From NCBI RefSeq assembly GCF_009870125.1, contig NC_046683.1, forward strand, positions 13,401,001 through 13,465,000: a stretch of 64,000 nucleotides of DNA. Reading direction: 5' to 3'. Shown piece after piece: positions 34,501 to 48,782 of this stretch (position 1 is its first letter; each line of letters begins with the position of its first letter). Source of the stretch: Drosophila pseudoobscura (Eukaryota > Arthropoda > Insecta > Diptera > Drosophilidae). A program made the translations under genes and the position numbers. The notes beneath the pieces were generated by a model, which worked only from the letters and a program-made list of their open reading frames with translations, ran no database searches and was not told the DNA's origin.

Positions 34501-37500
34501 GTGTGTGTGTTTGAGTGTGGTGTGTGTTGTGTGTGACTACTTACCCAGAAGCGAGAGTACACCACAGGCAAGCCAGATTACAAAGCTAACTCCAACGGAA
34601 CCAGTACGAACCAGTAAACCGGAGGGAGACACAAATATTCCAGACCCTGTACGAAAGAGAAAGACAAAGACAAAGAGAGTTTAATGCAAAAGTTACCGTT
34701 GCATACGCTCCCGGCGAACAGCTGTTTTGCACGGGGGCCCCGCTCTCTGTGCTGGCAATGCAGGGGGTGGGGCAAGGGGAGCAACGGGACAGACGTCATC
34801 AATGTGGGAGACCTCTGCCACGCGAGGCAGAGAGAGCGAGACTTTTGGAGAGTCGGCAAAAGCTCCATCTCCACCTCCACCTCCACGTCCATCCAGGCGA
34901 CGGAGAGCTTTATAACGGCAAATACTGGTATTTTGTGGGGTAGGTACAACGGTATGCCCCATTTGGTATTCGATATGCTGGCGGGGGGCTGGCCCGGCTG
35001 TCCCTGTGCGTGCAGCAATTTAGTAACACAATTGCGTGACACAATTGGCGCCATTGCCTAAGGTCAAAGTGCACTAACAAAGAAGAATGGAGAATAAAGA
35101 AAGAGAACTCCATCCCAATACGAGTATTCGTGTCATAAAAATTTACTGTATTGCCACATTGCGTCACGCCCCCTCCGTACGTTCGTACGTACAGCAGAAA
35201 TTCTCGTTAATCCGTAAAGCCCATCCCGCCGCCTCTCGCTGGTGTGTTGCCTGTTGCCGCTGCCGCTGACTCTCCCTGGCCTACCTATGCGTAGGATTGC
35301 GTAGCCGACACCCACACCAGCACGCACAGCGCGTCAGACAACACATAGAGATCTATGTACATATATAGCATACATTCACAGTACATATATATTCTATATG
35401 TACATACATATATCTAAATTTATGCGTACGTATTTTTGGCCCATGCGCTTGGAGGCGGCCAAAGCACAAATAAATAAATAACGAATGAACAAAAAATGTG
35501 CTTCAATAATTTTCACCGACTCCCCGAGAAAGATAGAGAGGAAAATGTATTTAAAACAAAAAAAAAGGAAAATAGAAGGCAGCACAAAAATCATTTGACA
35601 CAATCCAAGGAAAATGGCGTGTTGGGGCTTAGCACATTCCTGGCCTCATGTTTAATGCATTTGTTTTGACGATGATTGGTATTTGAGGAGGGACTTACCT
35701 ATCATAGTTCCGACAATTAAAGCCACCCCACTGAAGAGGCCCAGCCTGCAAAGGAGAAAATAATGACATTAGAAAGAGAAAATACGGTACCCAAGGGAGT
35801 TGCAAGAGTTTCACTGAGTTAGGATCACAGTTTAGGGAACTTTAAGTCTCTCTTTTCATCTGAGTTTTCTTGTGAACTAGTGGGACTTCCATCTAGCAAA
35901 AATTGAACCTTGTCCAGGCTTAGGATTATTTATAGAAAACAAATATTGGTTCAAAAAGTTCTTCTTAAAAAAAAAACTAAAAAGTGGTTTCCACAAAGGT
36001 GAGATCTTCAGATTTCTCCATGCGAAACGCAAGTTTTCACTCGAAAGCTGATAAATACGATCAATATTGTTAGATACCTCGTTAGAGCCGAGTGACTAGG
36101 GTAAACCATTCAATTGACAGCCAAGTGTTAACACCAAGTGGACTTTGGGCATGGGGTTGTGTGGGGCAAGTAAATAATGATCGATTGATGATGATCGCCT
36201 ACCTTCTCTCGAGGTGAACAGCGTCGTTCTGCGTTGAGCCATTCCTCTCCAGCGGCTTCCGCATCCGCCCGGTCCCTGATGAGTCGGTCTCTGTCGCTTC
36301 GGGCCCTTCTGTCCCAATAGTCCCATTGGCGCACATTGTCCCGTTGTTCGCTGCTTTTGTTGGCACATTATGTCCTGTAGGGCACGTGTAGGGATCACCG
36401 ATAGATAGGAGAAACAGATCAAACACATGGATTAGCATTGGGTGTTAGCACGAGAACAAAAAGAAGAAGATATGTACATGGGTATATCTATCATTCGCAT
36501 CGAATCGTTTCGTATCGTGTCGAACACTCCTGTGTCGCAGATAAGCACTAGACATCGCGGCGAACTTGATTATTGCCAATTCGTCGCATCGCAACGTCTC
36601 CCCCCACCAAGTGTCCCAAATACTGTATATGTATATATTCTTTTTTGGTAATAATATCATTGATAAAGACTCTCCCTCTCGCACAGAGAACACACACACC
36701 TCTATTATCTGTTGTATTATTTTTGCATGCGTTTTTTTGCAAGCAAAATAGTTGTGATATTTTATCGCGCATGGCATGGACGGATAACAAGTTGCTAAAA
36801 TTATTTCGCCGCGAATTTCAGCTCTCAGCGAATCGGCAGAATACGATGTGAATTGTGGTAAAGGCGGCAGATGGATCGAGCGGGGAACGAGTACAAAAAA
36901 AAGAAGACCGTGAGGCGATGTGGGCGACTTATCGCAGGCGACTGTTCTTGTCCCAATTGGCGGCTGCGTCAAATAGTCCGGACCGTGAAAGCTTTTGCCA
37001 GCCGAGCAGCAGCGCCGAATGCCACCCGAACGGCAGTCGAAGAACAAACGAGTGGGGTGCGGGTGCCTTAGGGATGCCAACGACGGACGACTCTCTTTCG
37101 CTTGCGCTCACCGCTCGCTGGTTTCTCTCGTTGGTTTCGTTTCGTTTCGTTTCGCGTAGCTTCGCTTCGTGTCGGCACTTGTTAGCTTTCGCCCGCTGTC
37201 TACGTGACACACTGTCCGACGCTACGCTCTGCCGCTGACTCGCCGTAGTATCTATAGAAGTCCTCCCCTCCTGACTGATTTATGCAATTTCTTATAACTT
37301 TGATATGGCTCTGATATTTTCGTTTGATTATAGAATTCAATTTGTCAAGGTGAAGGCAGGCAGGCGGGCATTTAACCATAAAGCTTTTGATCCTCTCGTT
37401 TCTTATCTCTCTCTCTCTCTCTCTCTCTCTCGCTCTCTCTCTTTATATTTTCGTTGATTTTCTGCTAGGCTATTTATAATTTTTCCACATGAAAAACGAA

Positions 37501-40500
37501 AATAATTGAAACTGAATTTCGCTTGTCAACGTCAGAAGAAGGTTTCGTGTCCGCTGCTCAATTGAAACTACTGGCTGCAGCATCAATGGGTGGTACTCTA
37601 ACCATAAGGGTTACGCCACTCTCTCCCTCTCCCTCTCTCTGTCTCCAATTCTCACACTCTCACCCTTTGGGTGTCTCTCTGGCCGTTTCATTCATGCGCC
37701 TCTCTCAATTAATTGTTTGTTGCGCATTTCATTTGGCTTAATTGGCTGCTTATTAATAGAGAAGAAGATTGGTGGCTCGGCGGCCACCAGTCGAGTGGAT
37801 TGGACTGGGTCATGTGCCGCCAGAGCGGCCGGTCATGGGCCCCCACATTGCCACGCGAAAGAGACTCCACTCGAAAGGCCCAATGGTCGGTTCAACTACG
37901 TCACCAGACGCGTCTCCTCTTACCCCAAGGCAAGCGAATATTTCATCAGCCTATGTTGCACCAAGAAATCAAGAAAGTCTCACCACAAGACTTTCCCAAA
38001 TTGATGTGCATTCTTCTCTTTCTCTCACTATATCCGTCGGCATCTTCGCCTGGACTTGCCCCCAAAAAACAACCTCTAGAATATACTTATGTAGTATCCA
38101 GATAACACACTCTAAAAATATTTCTAGTACGTATTTTCGTGTGTATTTCGGATACCCACGTCCACCCATCCACATCCCATAGATGTATAAATGAATAATC
38201 TATGGTGCACACAGATACAGATACAGATGCAGATACAGAGATACTTGTTCACATATCTGATATAGCAGATATTTTGCTTAAAAACACAAATAAACGATTC
38301 TTTTTTCCCTTCTAAATCTTCGTCTACTCGTACCGCTCTTCTCAATGTATTTTACTTTATTTTTTGCTGTTTTTTTTTTCTTCTTTTCGTCTGTCATAAA
38401 AGTCACGCGGCCCAAGAACATTTTGTTTTGTTGATCGACTTCTGGGGCAGGGCAGGACGGGACGGGACGGGGCAGGACGGGGCATGGGTACATGGGCGGT
38501 ACATTACTTTCAGATCTTTGCTAAGCTGGCAATTTATTGGATACTCGTGTGGCCCGCACTGATGAAAACGATGATGATGGTGATGAGGATGATGAGGATG
38601 AGAGGAAACAAGTGTTTCAGCCGTCACTTGCAGACGATCTATTGAGTAGCATCACTCAATGTGAGTCGTTCAAACAATCGATCCATCATGTGGCACATCC
38701 GTTCTGTTCATGGATAAGCCACCGCACTGGCAATCACTCTATAAATATGAATCTCCGCGGGCTCGGATTGCATTCTGTCGGATGATTATCTGATTACGAC
38801 ACACGAGCCACAGGCGCTGGCACTGCCACTGCCACTGCCACCACCTCATATATCTCCCCGGCGGCACCAACCGAAGAGGAGCTCTGCTTGACATTAATGC
38901 AATTTTATTAAATGTGATTTCGATTCGTCTTGTCAGCCCCTCAACGCCCCAGGCATTAGACCGGCGCTACAGTGTGCCACAGCACATTCATTTTGATGTG
39001 GACCAATCCGTTCAAGGGGTACGTATGCCCCGCAAAGCACGTACACCTATCTATATCTTGGATGGTATATATGTACTTGGTTGTCCAACTAACTGATTGA
39101 CTCACATACGCAAGACGCAGAAATATCTAGACGTCTGCATTGTCAAACACTGGCCAATGGAAATCGGAGTGTAGGCGCGGACTAGGAAAGTTTTTGGCCG
39201 GGATCTGTGGAATACAAAGGATCTTTGAGCCAAGGAACACAGTGAGAAAGGAATCTGAAGGGAGTAGGACACTAAGAAACGATACAGGGTTTGACTTAGA
39301 AAGGATTTAGATAGAGATCACAAAGAAGGGACTTTCGTATAAGAAGGTGTCCTAGGGTAGTCTTTTAAAGGGCGGGCGAGCGCTAGGAAACGATGTAGGA
39401 GCTTACTAATAACGAATTTGGATTATTAGATCCCCCCTAAAAGAGTATATTGAATCCAAGAAGGGATTCCAATGCAGAAAGGAGCGAATATTCGCTCAAT
39501 AAGAACAGATTCTCAATCTATTAAGGAAGGACTCTGAATAGAGCCACGCTTTAAGGAATGACTCCGAATAAGGTCACGCTTTGAGAAAGGACTCCGAAAA
39601 AGGCCACGCACTTGGACAAGATATTTCCATTATATTTTCTCTAATGATATTCTGGCTTTGGGAACACTTCAAACACGGGATCTTGTTTTTGTCGCCTGAT
39701 CTCTGTCCGTTAATTATTTAGACAAATTAATGCGGAAAAACAAACTGAAAGAACAAATACACAAACCATAAACAAGATATTACGCGTAGATAAGTGAGGG
39801 AGAGTCCGAGTATATACATACGATATACTAGAGAGCCACTGGACACCGGCATAAGCTAGAGCTAGAGGGTGGAACCGTACGGCCGTGGGGGGCACCGGGT
39901 ACGGGTACGGTTACGGTTACTGGCACGGGCTCGGGTACAGGTGCTGCGAGATACTGGTGCCTTTGAGTGGCAGCCACCGCCCCGGACTCCCCTAGACTCC
40001 CCCGGATCCAATCTATCCATGCTCCGGGGCCGCTGTGACGCAAAGAAGTCGTCGTCGTCGTCGCTGTCTGCGTTGGCGTTTGCCCCGACTGCGACGGCGA
40101 CGGCGGCAGCGGCAGCGGCGCCATTAAATGAGTAATAATCACGCGCTACACATCACAACAATTTCTCACTCTCTCTCTCTCACTCTCACTGCCTTGTAGG
40201 CCCCCAATCTCCCGCTCTCTCCGCCTCGCACTCTCTTTTTTTGGGGCCCGGCAAAATGAAAATCTGAAATATTCAAAGCTCCCCCGTGTGGCAGCAGGAT
40301 GGCGGTCCTGCGGCCAGTGGTGGGGCTGGGGGGCATGTTTTATGCATCTCAATTGGCGGGCAGCCAAATAAAAATGATTTTCTGATCTGCTGCCTTTTCT
40401 TCATCCTCCCCCACCGCTGCTGCTGCTGCTTCTGCCACTATTTGTTGTTTTTGGTAAATATTTTCAGTTAATTTTGTAGCGGGCGTCGCGTCAGAAAGAT

Positions 40501-43500
40501 CGTTGGGGGCAAGGCCATCCCACCGACTAAGCAACACCCTTGCCATCGTCAACAGAATCGTCCAAGGAATGTGGTACAGGTAGAGCTCCACTCATGGAAG
40601 CTGGGAGATCGGCTGAAGGGAATTCTTCGGGGCCTGATCAGGCTAGAAAATGAATGATTTGTCGACAATTGTAATTATCGATAATTACTATCGACTATAG
40701 ATAGTGCCACCCTAAAAAACTTTCACTGTGGCTAAGGATCGTGCTTATTGGGCCGATTGTACACATACTAATCCTCTATTTCCTCTATCCCATCCTCTAT
40801 GTCCTCTATGTCTCCTCCCGCTGCTGCTCTGCGCTGCTGTCGCCGCCTCCGCTTGCGTCTCAATTCATTGAAATTTGTATTTTGAATGCCCCAAAAATTT
40901 AATTTAAATTATTTGTTTATTTATTTATTTGTGCTAAAACATTTTGCTTCTCTCATTTCTCTTTTTGGCTCTCATTTTGGCTGGCTGTTAATTGAACGGC
41001 ACATGAAATGTTTCATCTGTTTCTGTCGCAGCTAAGTTTTGTGCTAATTATCTGTACTAAGCATTGTATAGAGATGTATCTGTATGGAACGGATTGATGG
41101 ATCGATTGATTGTCGGCGGGGCTACCCCTGACACTTGTCCATCCCTTAAGTGTTTGCCTAACCCTCGACCAAACACGCGAGGCCCAAAAAGTGTCCCAAA
41201 ATAAATCACTCGCCCGCCTCTGAGGGCCTGTGGTGCTCGTGAGGAGTTCGCTTAATTGATTTGTTCTGTATCGATGGACACCAAAGTGTCCCCCCTCCCC
41301 ACCCCCACCCCTGAAAGTGTCAATGGCCCTGCCCCAGTGCCAGTGCCAGACCATGTCCCATGTCCCGTGATGTCCCGAAACCGCAGAAAGTGAACTCAAT
41401 TCTGCTCTGTGCCACATGCCATAACCAGCGCCTGGGTTTATGCGCAAGCCGCAGATCGCGTACTTCTCACGTCAGAGATGATTCGCTTGTGGCCAGGCTA
41501 CAACTATGTTGCCAACTGATTTTGCTCGTGGTCCGTGGTCAGGTGTGAACCAGTTGAAAGCCAATTGAAACCTAATCTGTGACTCGTTCATTTAAATCAT
41601 TAACTTTCGAGGAAAGCATTTAACCGAAACCGACTGTGAACCGGTTATGGGTGGATTTTTAACCGGTTTGCAACTGGTTTTTCGCCACACAGTAATACTA
41701 TATGCACATTTATCTGTTTTGCTTGTTTTTTGCACACTTCTTTTGGCATGGCTTGTGTTTTTTAGTGGCACTTTATTATAGGCTATGGCGTTATAATTTA
41801 TGTTGGACTTGGTAACCCTTTTTAGATTCATCTTTGGGGTCTTATAATAGTCCAAGAATATCCCCATTTAAAACTAGTACAATTTATAGGAGTTTTCTTT
41901 GTTTTTCTTGACCTCCCTCGCTCTCTGTATCCCATTTATCTTCCAATCACTATTCGCGTTTTCCCTTTGCGCATAAACATTTGAAATGTTCTTGTTCTCC
42001 AATTTGCGTCAGACATGTACACCTTCTCTGATTTCCCGCCGCTTTTCTCTTTATTGGATGCTGTCGAAATGCTCTTTGTCCGGCTCTTAATTGAAATGTA
42101 TCGTTTGTCGTCGAGACCCGCAGATCACTTGAGGCTCTTATTGATTGGAACCCCCAAGCGGTACAATCGACTAGAAGGGGCTTGAGAGTGGGAGTCAATG
42201 TCAAGGGCGTGCCCCTCGCGTGCATTTTTGGAATGCAAAATTCATGTGTGAAAGCTTCGAAGGGCCAGGGTGGGGGGTGCACTTTTATTTATGCATTTGC
42301 TTAACAGACAAAACCTGTAATTAATTTTTACTGTGTGTTCGCTGTGGCTGTGGCTCCTACGGCTATTATTTTTCATAATATTTGTGACACATACACAAAA
42401 AAACCCCCTCCACCCCAACACCCATTTGGGTGCTAATTTATGGCAGAAACGACCTTGACATTGTCACCAGCCAAGCGCGAAGGTCACCGACAAATGCCTC
42501 TGACTAGCAAGAACAATAGCCAGAGGGACCCATAAAATAGGGAATCTTTCGGGTGGAACTAGGGGGCTCTGCAGATGGGCATCACATGCGTCAGAGGCCG
42601 GGAAAAGGGCAGCTGCCAAGTCCTTGAGTGCCTAGATTCTTGAATGCTTTTAGAGTTCTTCCATATACCTGCTGCCCCCCTAGAAGCTTCTCCATAGGAA
42701 TATATACACTAGATATATTTCTTCGAGCAGAAGCTTTCGTAGAATAGTGCGGACACAAACCGCCGTCGAAACAATCGGCACAGAAGAACGATGCTGGAAG
42801 AGATCTTGGATGGAAGAATACTTCCAGAGAAGGAGGTTTCCCTTTCTGGAGAATTCCCCATTCCCCACTGAAGGTTAATCAAGGACAGATCTTCTATATA
42901 GAGATTCAGATCCAGTTGAATTTTACCATATCGTCTGCTCACAGCCCTGGTCTAATAGTCTGAGTAAATGGTTTATGGGGGCTTATAAGATCTGATCTTA
43001 TCAATCAGAAAACGTTTACAGACGGCTTAGATTAGAGAGGGTATAGATTTTCGCATTTGGAATCATGCTTCTTAAAGTTTTAAAGAACTCTAGTCCTATG
43101 GGACTTTGTTTATTCTGGAAATCTTCCTTGAATAGTGCCAAAAATGATAAGCCAGAGCCAAGGGGCGTTTTCTTTCAGTTCATCTAGCTTTCATCTGTAT
43201 TTCCATAGAAAACATTGCACAACTATTATTTTTCTACAGCAAGCGGCCTCATGGACGGATAAACGATGACAAGCTATCGGATAAGTGATATAAGATATGA
43301 CTTGCGGTTTTACTTTTCAGTTCGTAGAGAAAAAACGTTTCCCTATGGATTTTCACAAGTCTACAAACCGTTGTGGTTTCCATTGTTCACAGAATATAAA
43401 TTTCAAGCTTGTAAGGATAGATTCTACCTACCAATACACCAAAAGTCATTCAAATCGGATTACTTCAGAAGGCTTTTATTTCACTTATTGCCAGGAAAGC

Positions 43501-46500
43501 AAAAAAGAGTCTCTTTGTATCGGATATCTTTCACTGGGATTGTTTGCTATTGTTTCTCGCTGGAAGATGATCTTTCGACGATTGGCTTTTGCTAATTTGA
43601 GTCTGTTTGATGTTTCTTTGTGCCTATATTTGTATCTGTATCTGTGGCTGTATCTTTCACTGTATCTGTATCTGTATCTGTATCTGTTGGCATTTCAATT
43701 TAACTCAATTGATTTTCATTTGAATCTCGTGACGCGCTAAGCCCTCTGCCAGCGCTGCCAACGACGATGACGCTAATGATCGACCATAATAATAATAATA
43801 ATAATAATAATTACAAAGCGATAAATTCATTGGCGATTCATTCTATATCCATCTCAAAGTCCCAAAGCAACTTGGGGCCCACAGAGATAATTGGAGGCCC
43901 GAGTGGAAAATGGAAAACCGAAATAGAAAATACACAAATACGGAAGGGAAATTGAAATTGAATCATTTGACGACGATTAATTGGATGCGGGGAAGTATCT
44001 ATTGGACTCGTAGTTCCAAAAATACGAAGCAGCTGCTGCTTCCTCTGACTCTTCCTCTTCCGCTGCTCATTCTGGGAAGACTTATCTTTTATGCATGATG
44101 GCAACCCTGGCACATGGCCATGTGAGGCATGGAATTGAAAAACATCAGGCCGCCCCGAACAAAAAAGTTCTTGGGCCTCATGCAAACTTAATAAATGTTC
44201 TGGGAAAGGACGAAACGAAACACAAAACTGGTACGTGAAATTGGCTTTCCCTGGAAGAGAAAACGAACCCTGTTGCCAGGCAGGAAAGGGTGGGCAAGGG
44301 ATAAAAGGAAAGGAGCAAAGCGTGGGCGAAAAGCCCAGCCAGACGAATGGAGGAGGCGCAACTTCGAGGCATTGAACTCGTGCTTTCATGCTGCTGCTGC
44401 TGCTGCTGCTGGCCCGGGGCCAGGCGCCACTCAATTATTTGTAAGCGAGACAAGGACATGGAGCACACACACACACACACAGACACATAGCGTGTGGGAT
44501 ACACACACACACGCACGAAGCGCGCGAACGAGCGAGGGAAACTTTTTTCCATGTGGATGGGAAATGAATTTTAGAGGCTCGTCGTTTCGCTTCGCTTCTT
44601 CTTCTTATCCTGCTGCTTGTCCTTATTCGTCCTACACTAAGCCAAGAATGAGTCGATTGACTACGGGTCCAAGGGAACTCAGCCATGGATTGACCTAGAG
44701 CCTTGGCATTTCCAAATGATGAAACGATTCCATATCAATATGTAATGGGGCTACGCGGCACAACAGTTTCAAAGTGCCTCAAAGTGAAAATTACGCTCAA
44801 TTTTCTCACAGAACTTCGGCTCTAAGTTGACCTAGAGAACCAGACGGAGATTGAGGGGTTTTTCTAATCGAAATATATTTGGAATCAGTTGGAAACAGTA
44901 CTCTTGCGCTTGCCATGGGAATTTCCATAGTGGGCTCGCTCATTCACAAATTGTATTCACACTCATTCAACGAATCCCTTGTCGTTGGAGTCGGTTCTGA
45001 GTAATGGGGAAGAGAAGAACACATATTTTCCCTTTGGAGGCTGAGAACTTTGGATTATTGGCCTGAGGGAATCGTATTTGTTGGAGTTTGTACTTGAAAG
45101 ATTCTTAATCTTTAGCCAGTTCGAAGGAAGAGCATCCACTGTCTTGTTTTCTCATCGAAATATGTATGAACATATTTTAATGGAGTAGAGCCGCCGCCGT
45201 CGACGGCTGCTGCTGGCATCCAAAGCGGTCACACGTGTCGTTTAGTATCGGTGTGTGTATCTGTGGGGCACGCCCCTTGCTGGGCCACCTGTTTTCATGG
45301 CATGCGGCCTCCCGAAACCACCCAAAACACTTACGCAATGTGGCAGCCGTCGAAGCCGGCTCCTTGTGACGTTGTCCTCTACGTATAGCGCACAGATACT
45401 GATACACAGATACATATATATATATATATATCTATATATAAAGTGTGGCAACCAAAAATAGAAGTAACGAGAGAGTAGCGTTTTTCGGCAGAAAAGCTTT
45501 CGTCTGGGGCATGCGCTGTGCGGCATGTCCTTGCCAGGACACATCTCTCGCTGTCTCGCTGATAAGCGAAACACACATCTCGCAGGCTGCGTTATCGCTG
45601 CGCACTTTCACTGCCCCACTGCCCCATCCCCTATATTTACCAACCCCCCTTGTGATTTTTCCCCTTGTGCGTTTTCCTGAGCGCCGCTTCCTACGCGCAA
45701 AAGTTTCTCGGTAAAATGGAAAACTCTTTGCGGATTGCCAAAAAGTCATAGCACACTTCTGGGCGCTGCGGAAAGGGTCGCCCCAAGGTCCTCGAGGCCA
45801 TCCGGTTCGCTCGTAAAATGAATGACAAAGCCAAGGACAATGCGTAAGGACAATGGCGAATGTCTTGGGCCTGAGATGTGGCCCTGCCGGAATGAGCCAA
45901 CCCCAAAACTAACTGCGACATTTGCTTAATTTTGTACACAAGTTTCCGAGGGGCAGACAAGAGACAAGCATCCGGACTGTACTTAGATGTGACTCTAAAG
46001 GGGGATTGTAAATACGACGCGGTGGCATCTGATTGCACAAGCAACCGCAAGACCACAGAGCTCTCTTTCTGTTTGAATAAATGCATCATCAACAAACCGC
46101 ATTTCCAGGCTAGATAGATCTCTATTAAGATCGCTATTATCTTTTAATCTCTATATAGACATGAAAGTATAACGTTTATTCATCAAAATGTGGAGGATAT
46201 AGCCATTAAGGGATGCGTTTTCTATAGATCACAGCCACAAGAGTCTCAAGAGTGGTCTAAGAGTGATCTCTGATCAAATGATCTCATGGCGAGAAGTCTG
46301 GTAAAAATCAAGTGATTAATTGATTCAACTAGTTGTGATTGAGGAAAACTTGATGAATAGATTTCTTTTAAGGAGCCGTGGGAAAAAAGCAACAGTAAGA
46401 AAGCGGTGGGTAGTAGAGCAGAAAGAACAGAGGTACAAATCCAATATGAGAGCGAAATTGTGCGTGTGAGCAAGTCGCAATTGCGTTCATCTCAAGTTCA

Positions 46501-48747
46501 TGGTGGGTTTTTTGAATCTAAGAGTAAGGCGGCAACAATAATTGAAGAAATTGTATTTCTTACTATTCCAGGAGAATTCTCTTTTGCAGCATTCGCTTGT
46601 GAATGTTGAGTCCGATCATCATTCAGGAGCGCTGCTTTAGAGCAATGAATACCACTGTGATTCCCGCTTAAAATGGAATCCCTTTCGCCACCATTCCCCT
46701 CTATTTGCACTCGGCTATTGTTGCGTTTTCCTTCTTTGACTTCCACAACGCATTTTCCTGACAAATTCTCCAGACAAATTATGTCAAGTGCAAATTGCAG
46801 CCATCCCCTAAATCGTACATCCACAAACAAAGAGCGGCATTACCGCCCATGTTTTTTGTGTTGCTGCTGCCTTGACTGTGTCCTTGACTCGTCGCTTGGC
46901 TGCAACATTTGACTGGTGTTTTTTGCCCCGTTTCCGGTTCCGGCGGGGGCCCATGCTCCTCTCCTCTGGCGATGGTAATGTGAAGCCAAGGCCTAAAAAT
47001 AGCCCACACCAAGAACTAATCAGAGAAGTTCCCAAGGCCCGCAGCACCAGCAGAAGCACATAGATATTTCTGTATATCTACGAGTATGCTAGGGTTTGCG
47101 ATGGGCTAAGGCTGGAGCTAGGGGATGCGGCTGGGGCTAGGGGTAGAGAGGCACTGATAAGGCAGCTTTCACGATTGCGTAACAGCCAAAGAGAGTGGGT
47201 GGGTGGATGGGTGGGTGCTGGCAGAGACTAGAAGCAAGGGAGGTTACTATCCATAAAAATTACTTTTTGGGACAATAACGTAAACAACCTCCCAACGAAA
47301 GTGAAACGAAACAGCAGCGTTAGAAAGATACGGATATATATGTGTGTACATATGTCTAATCGGTAATTTTCTATATCTATGTACGATTAGAAGGTCTCTT
47401 CTTGTGGTTTACAGATGTAAATACAGTCGAGATTGGCTAAAAAGCTATAGAGGAAAGCAAGGATTAAGGCGATTCTGATTGTTAAGAAAAGAGCCGCATT
47501 TCACGGAGAGAACAACTGCAAAGATACTTTTCAAAAACAAATGAAAGTCTCCTAAACTTTTGACCTAACCTTTTGATTAATTGGAAATCTTTTCAAAGAA
47601 GTTCTCTAATCAAAAACACAATCATCAAATCTTTATATAAGATGTCAGAATAACAACAGGAAAACTCTTTAGTAAAAGTATACTTCCCATCTTATCATCT
47701 ATATCACACCCCGAAAATATACCAACGCTTTCACTTTCGATAATCGCATATCGTTTTGCCATATGATCTTTATTGATTTGAAACGTGCAAGCTTGTATAT
47801 CTTATCTGCAGAATATCGACAATACATATACCTACAGATTAATGATATATGGCCTGCGTTGAGCCCATAAATCATTGAATAGTCGTACCAGTAATCGTTT
47901 GTGTTTTTTTGGTTTCAAGAGTTCGATAAAACAACAACTCCCCCACCATAGCAAAATTAAAATGTGCTTACTGAAAGGTTACAATTTGGCTTTTAAGTCT
48001 CTTCAGAGCTCTGTAAATATAAACTTTTAGTGGGATTTATCAGAACTTTGTCCTTATTTCTTATGAAACTCATGAAATTAAAGCTGCAATTGCTAACAAC
48101 TGTATTTTGTTTGCTAATTGTTTTGAAAATAAGTTATTTAAGGTTTCTAAATTGTTTATTGGGATGAATTTATTCTTTTGGAGATGTTTTGTGATTGATT
48201 TTGGATCATTTACATGAATTTTGTGTGTTAAAACTGTCCGTCTATGGTAGATGTCCTTGGAGAGTAGCCTGCAACTTCTTCATGAAGTTGTTTTTCTATG
48301 ATATGATAGCGGACCATCTGTGTTTACATCTGGAGCGATAAAAACTGTCCATTGGCATTAAGCTGGCTACTATTCAAGCTGTCGGTCTGCGGTTACTTTT
48401 TTTCTATAATTGCTGTCCAGTTATAGTCCTCTTTATTCCTAGTAGCTGTTCTTTTATGATAGATTGTCCTTTCTATGGAAGCGGTAGTTTCGGCAGATCT
48501 GAAACCTCCGCCCAAAGAGACATTCCATAGAACACAATCCAGACTCTGGGGCTGAAGCCATTTGGATGATTTCTCTGGTATCCACTGTACTACCGACTAT
48601 CTCTCTCTGTCTCTCAGGGTGGCTGTGTGTCTCTGTTTTGGGTGGATGCTGCTGCTGCGAAACCGGCTGCAATTTTTAATGAACTTGGGGCTTTAGGGTC
48701 TGGGCCCTGGCTGATTAGAACAGCTGTTTCTTGCCAATGCAACCGAC

Positions 48748-48782
<35 letters not shown>

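Noticed and set aside
36445..37080. 211-codon minus-strand open frame near the proximal sbm promoter
   Set aside because: The composition is not protein-like, and it crosses the putative UTR and intron. The joined sbm exons explain the region better.
43297..43740. 147-codon plus-strand frame with Leu-Tyr repeats
   Set aside because: The tail is a translated TATCTG microsatellite; no domain was seen.
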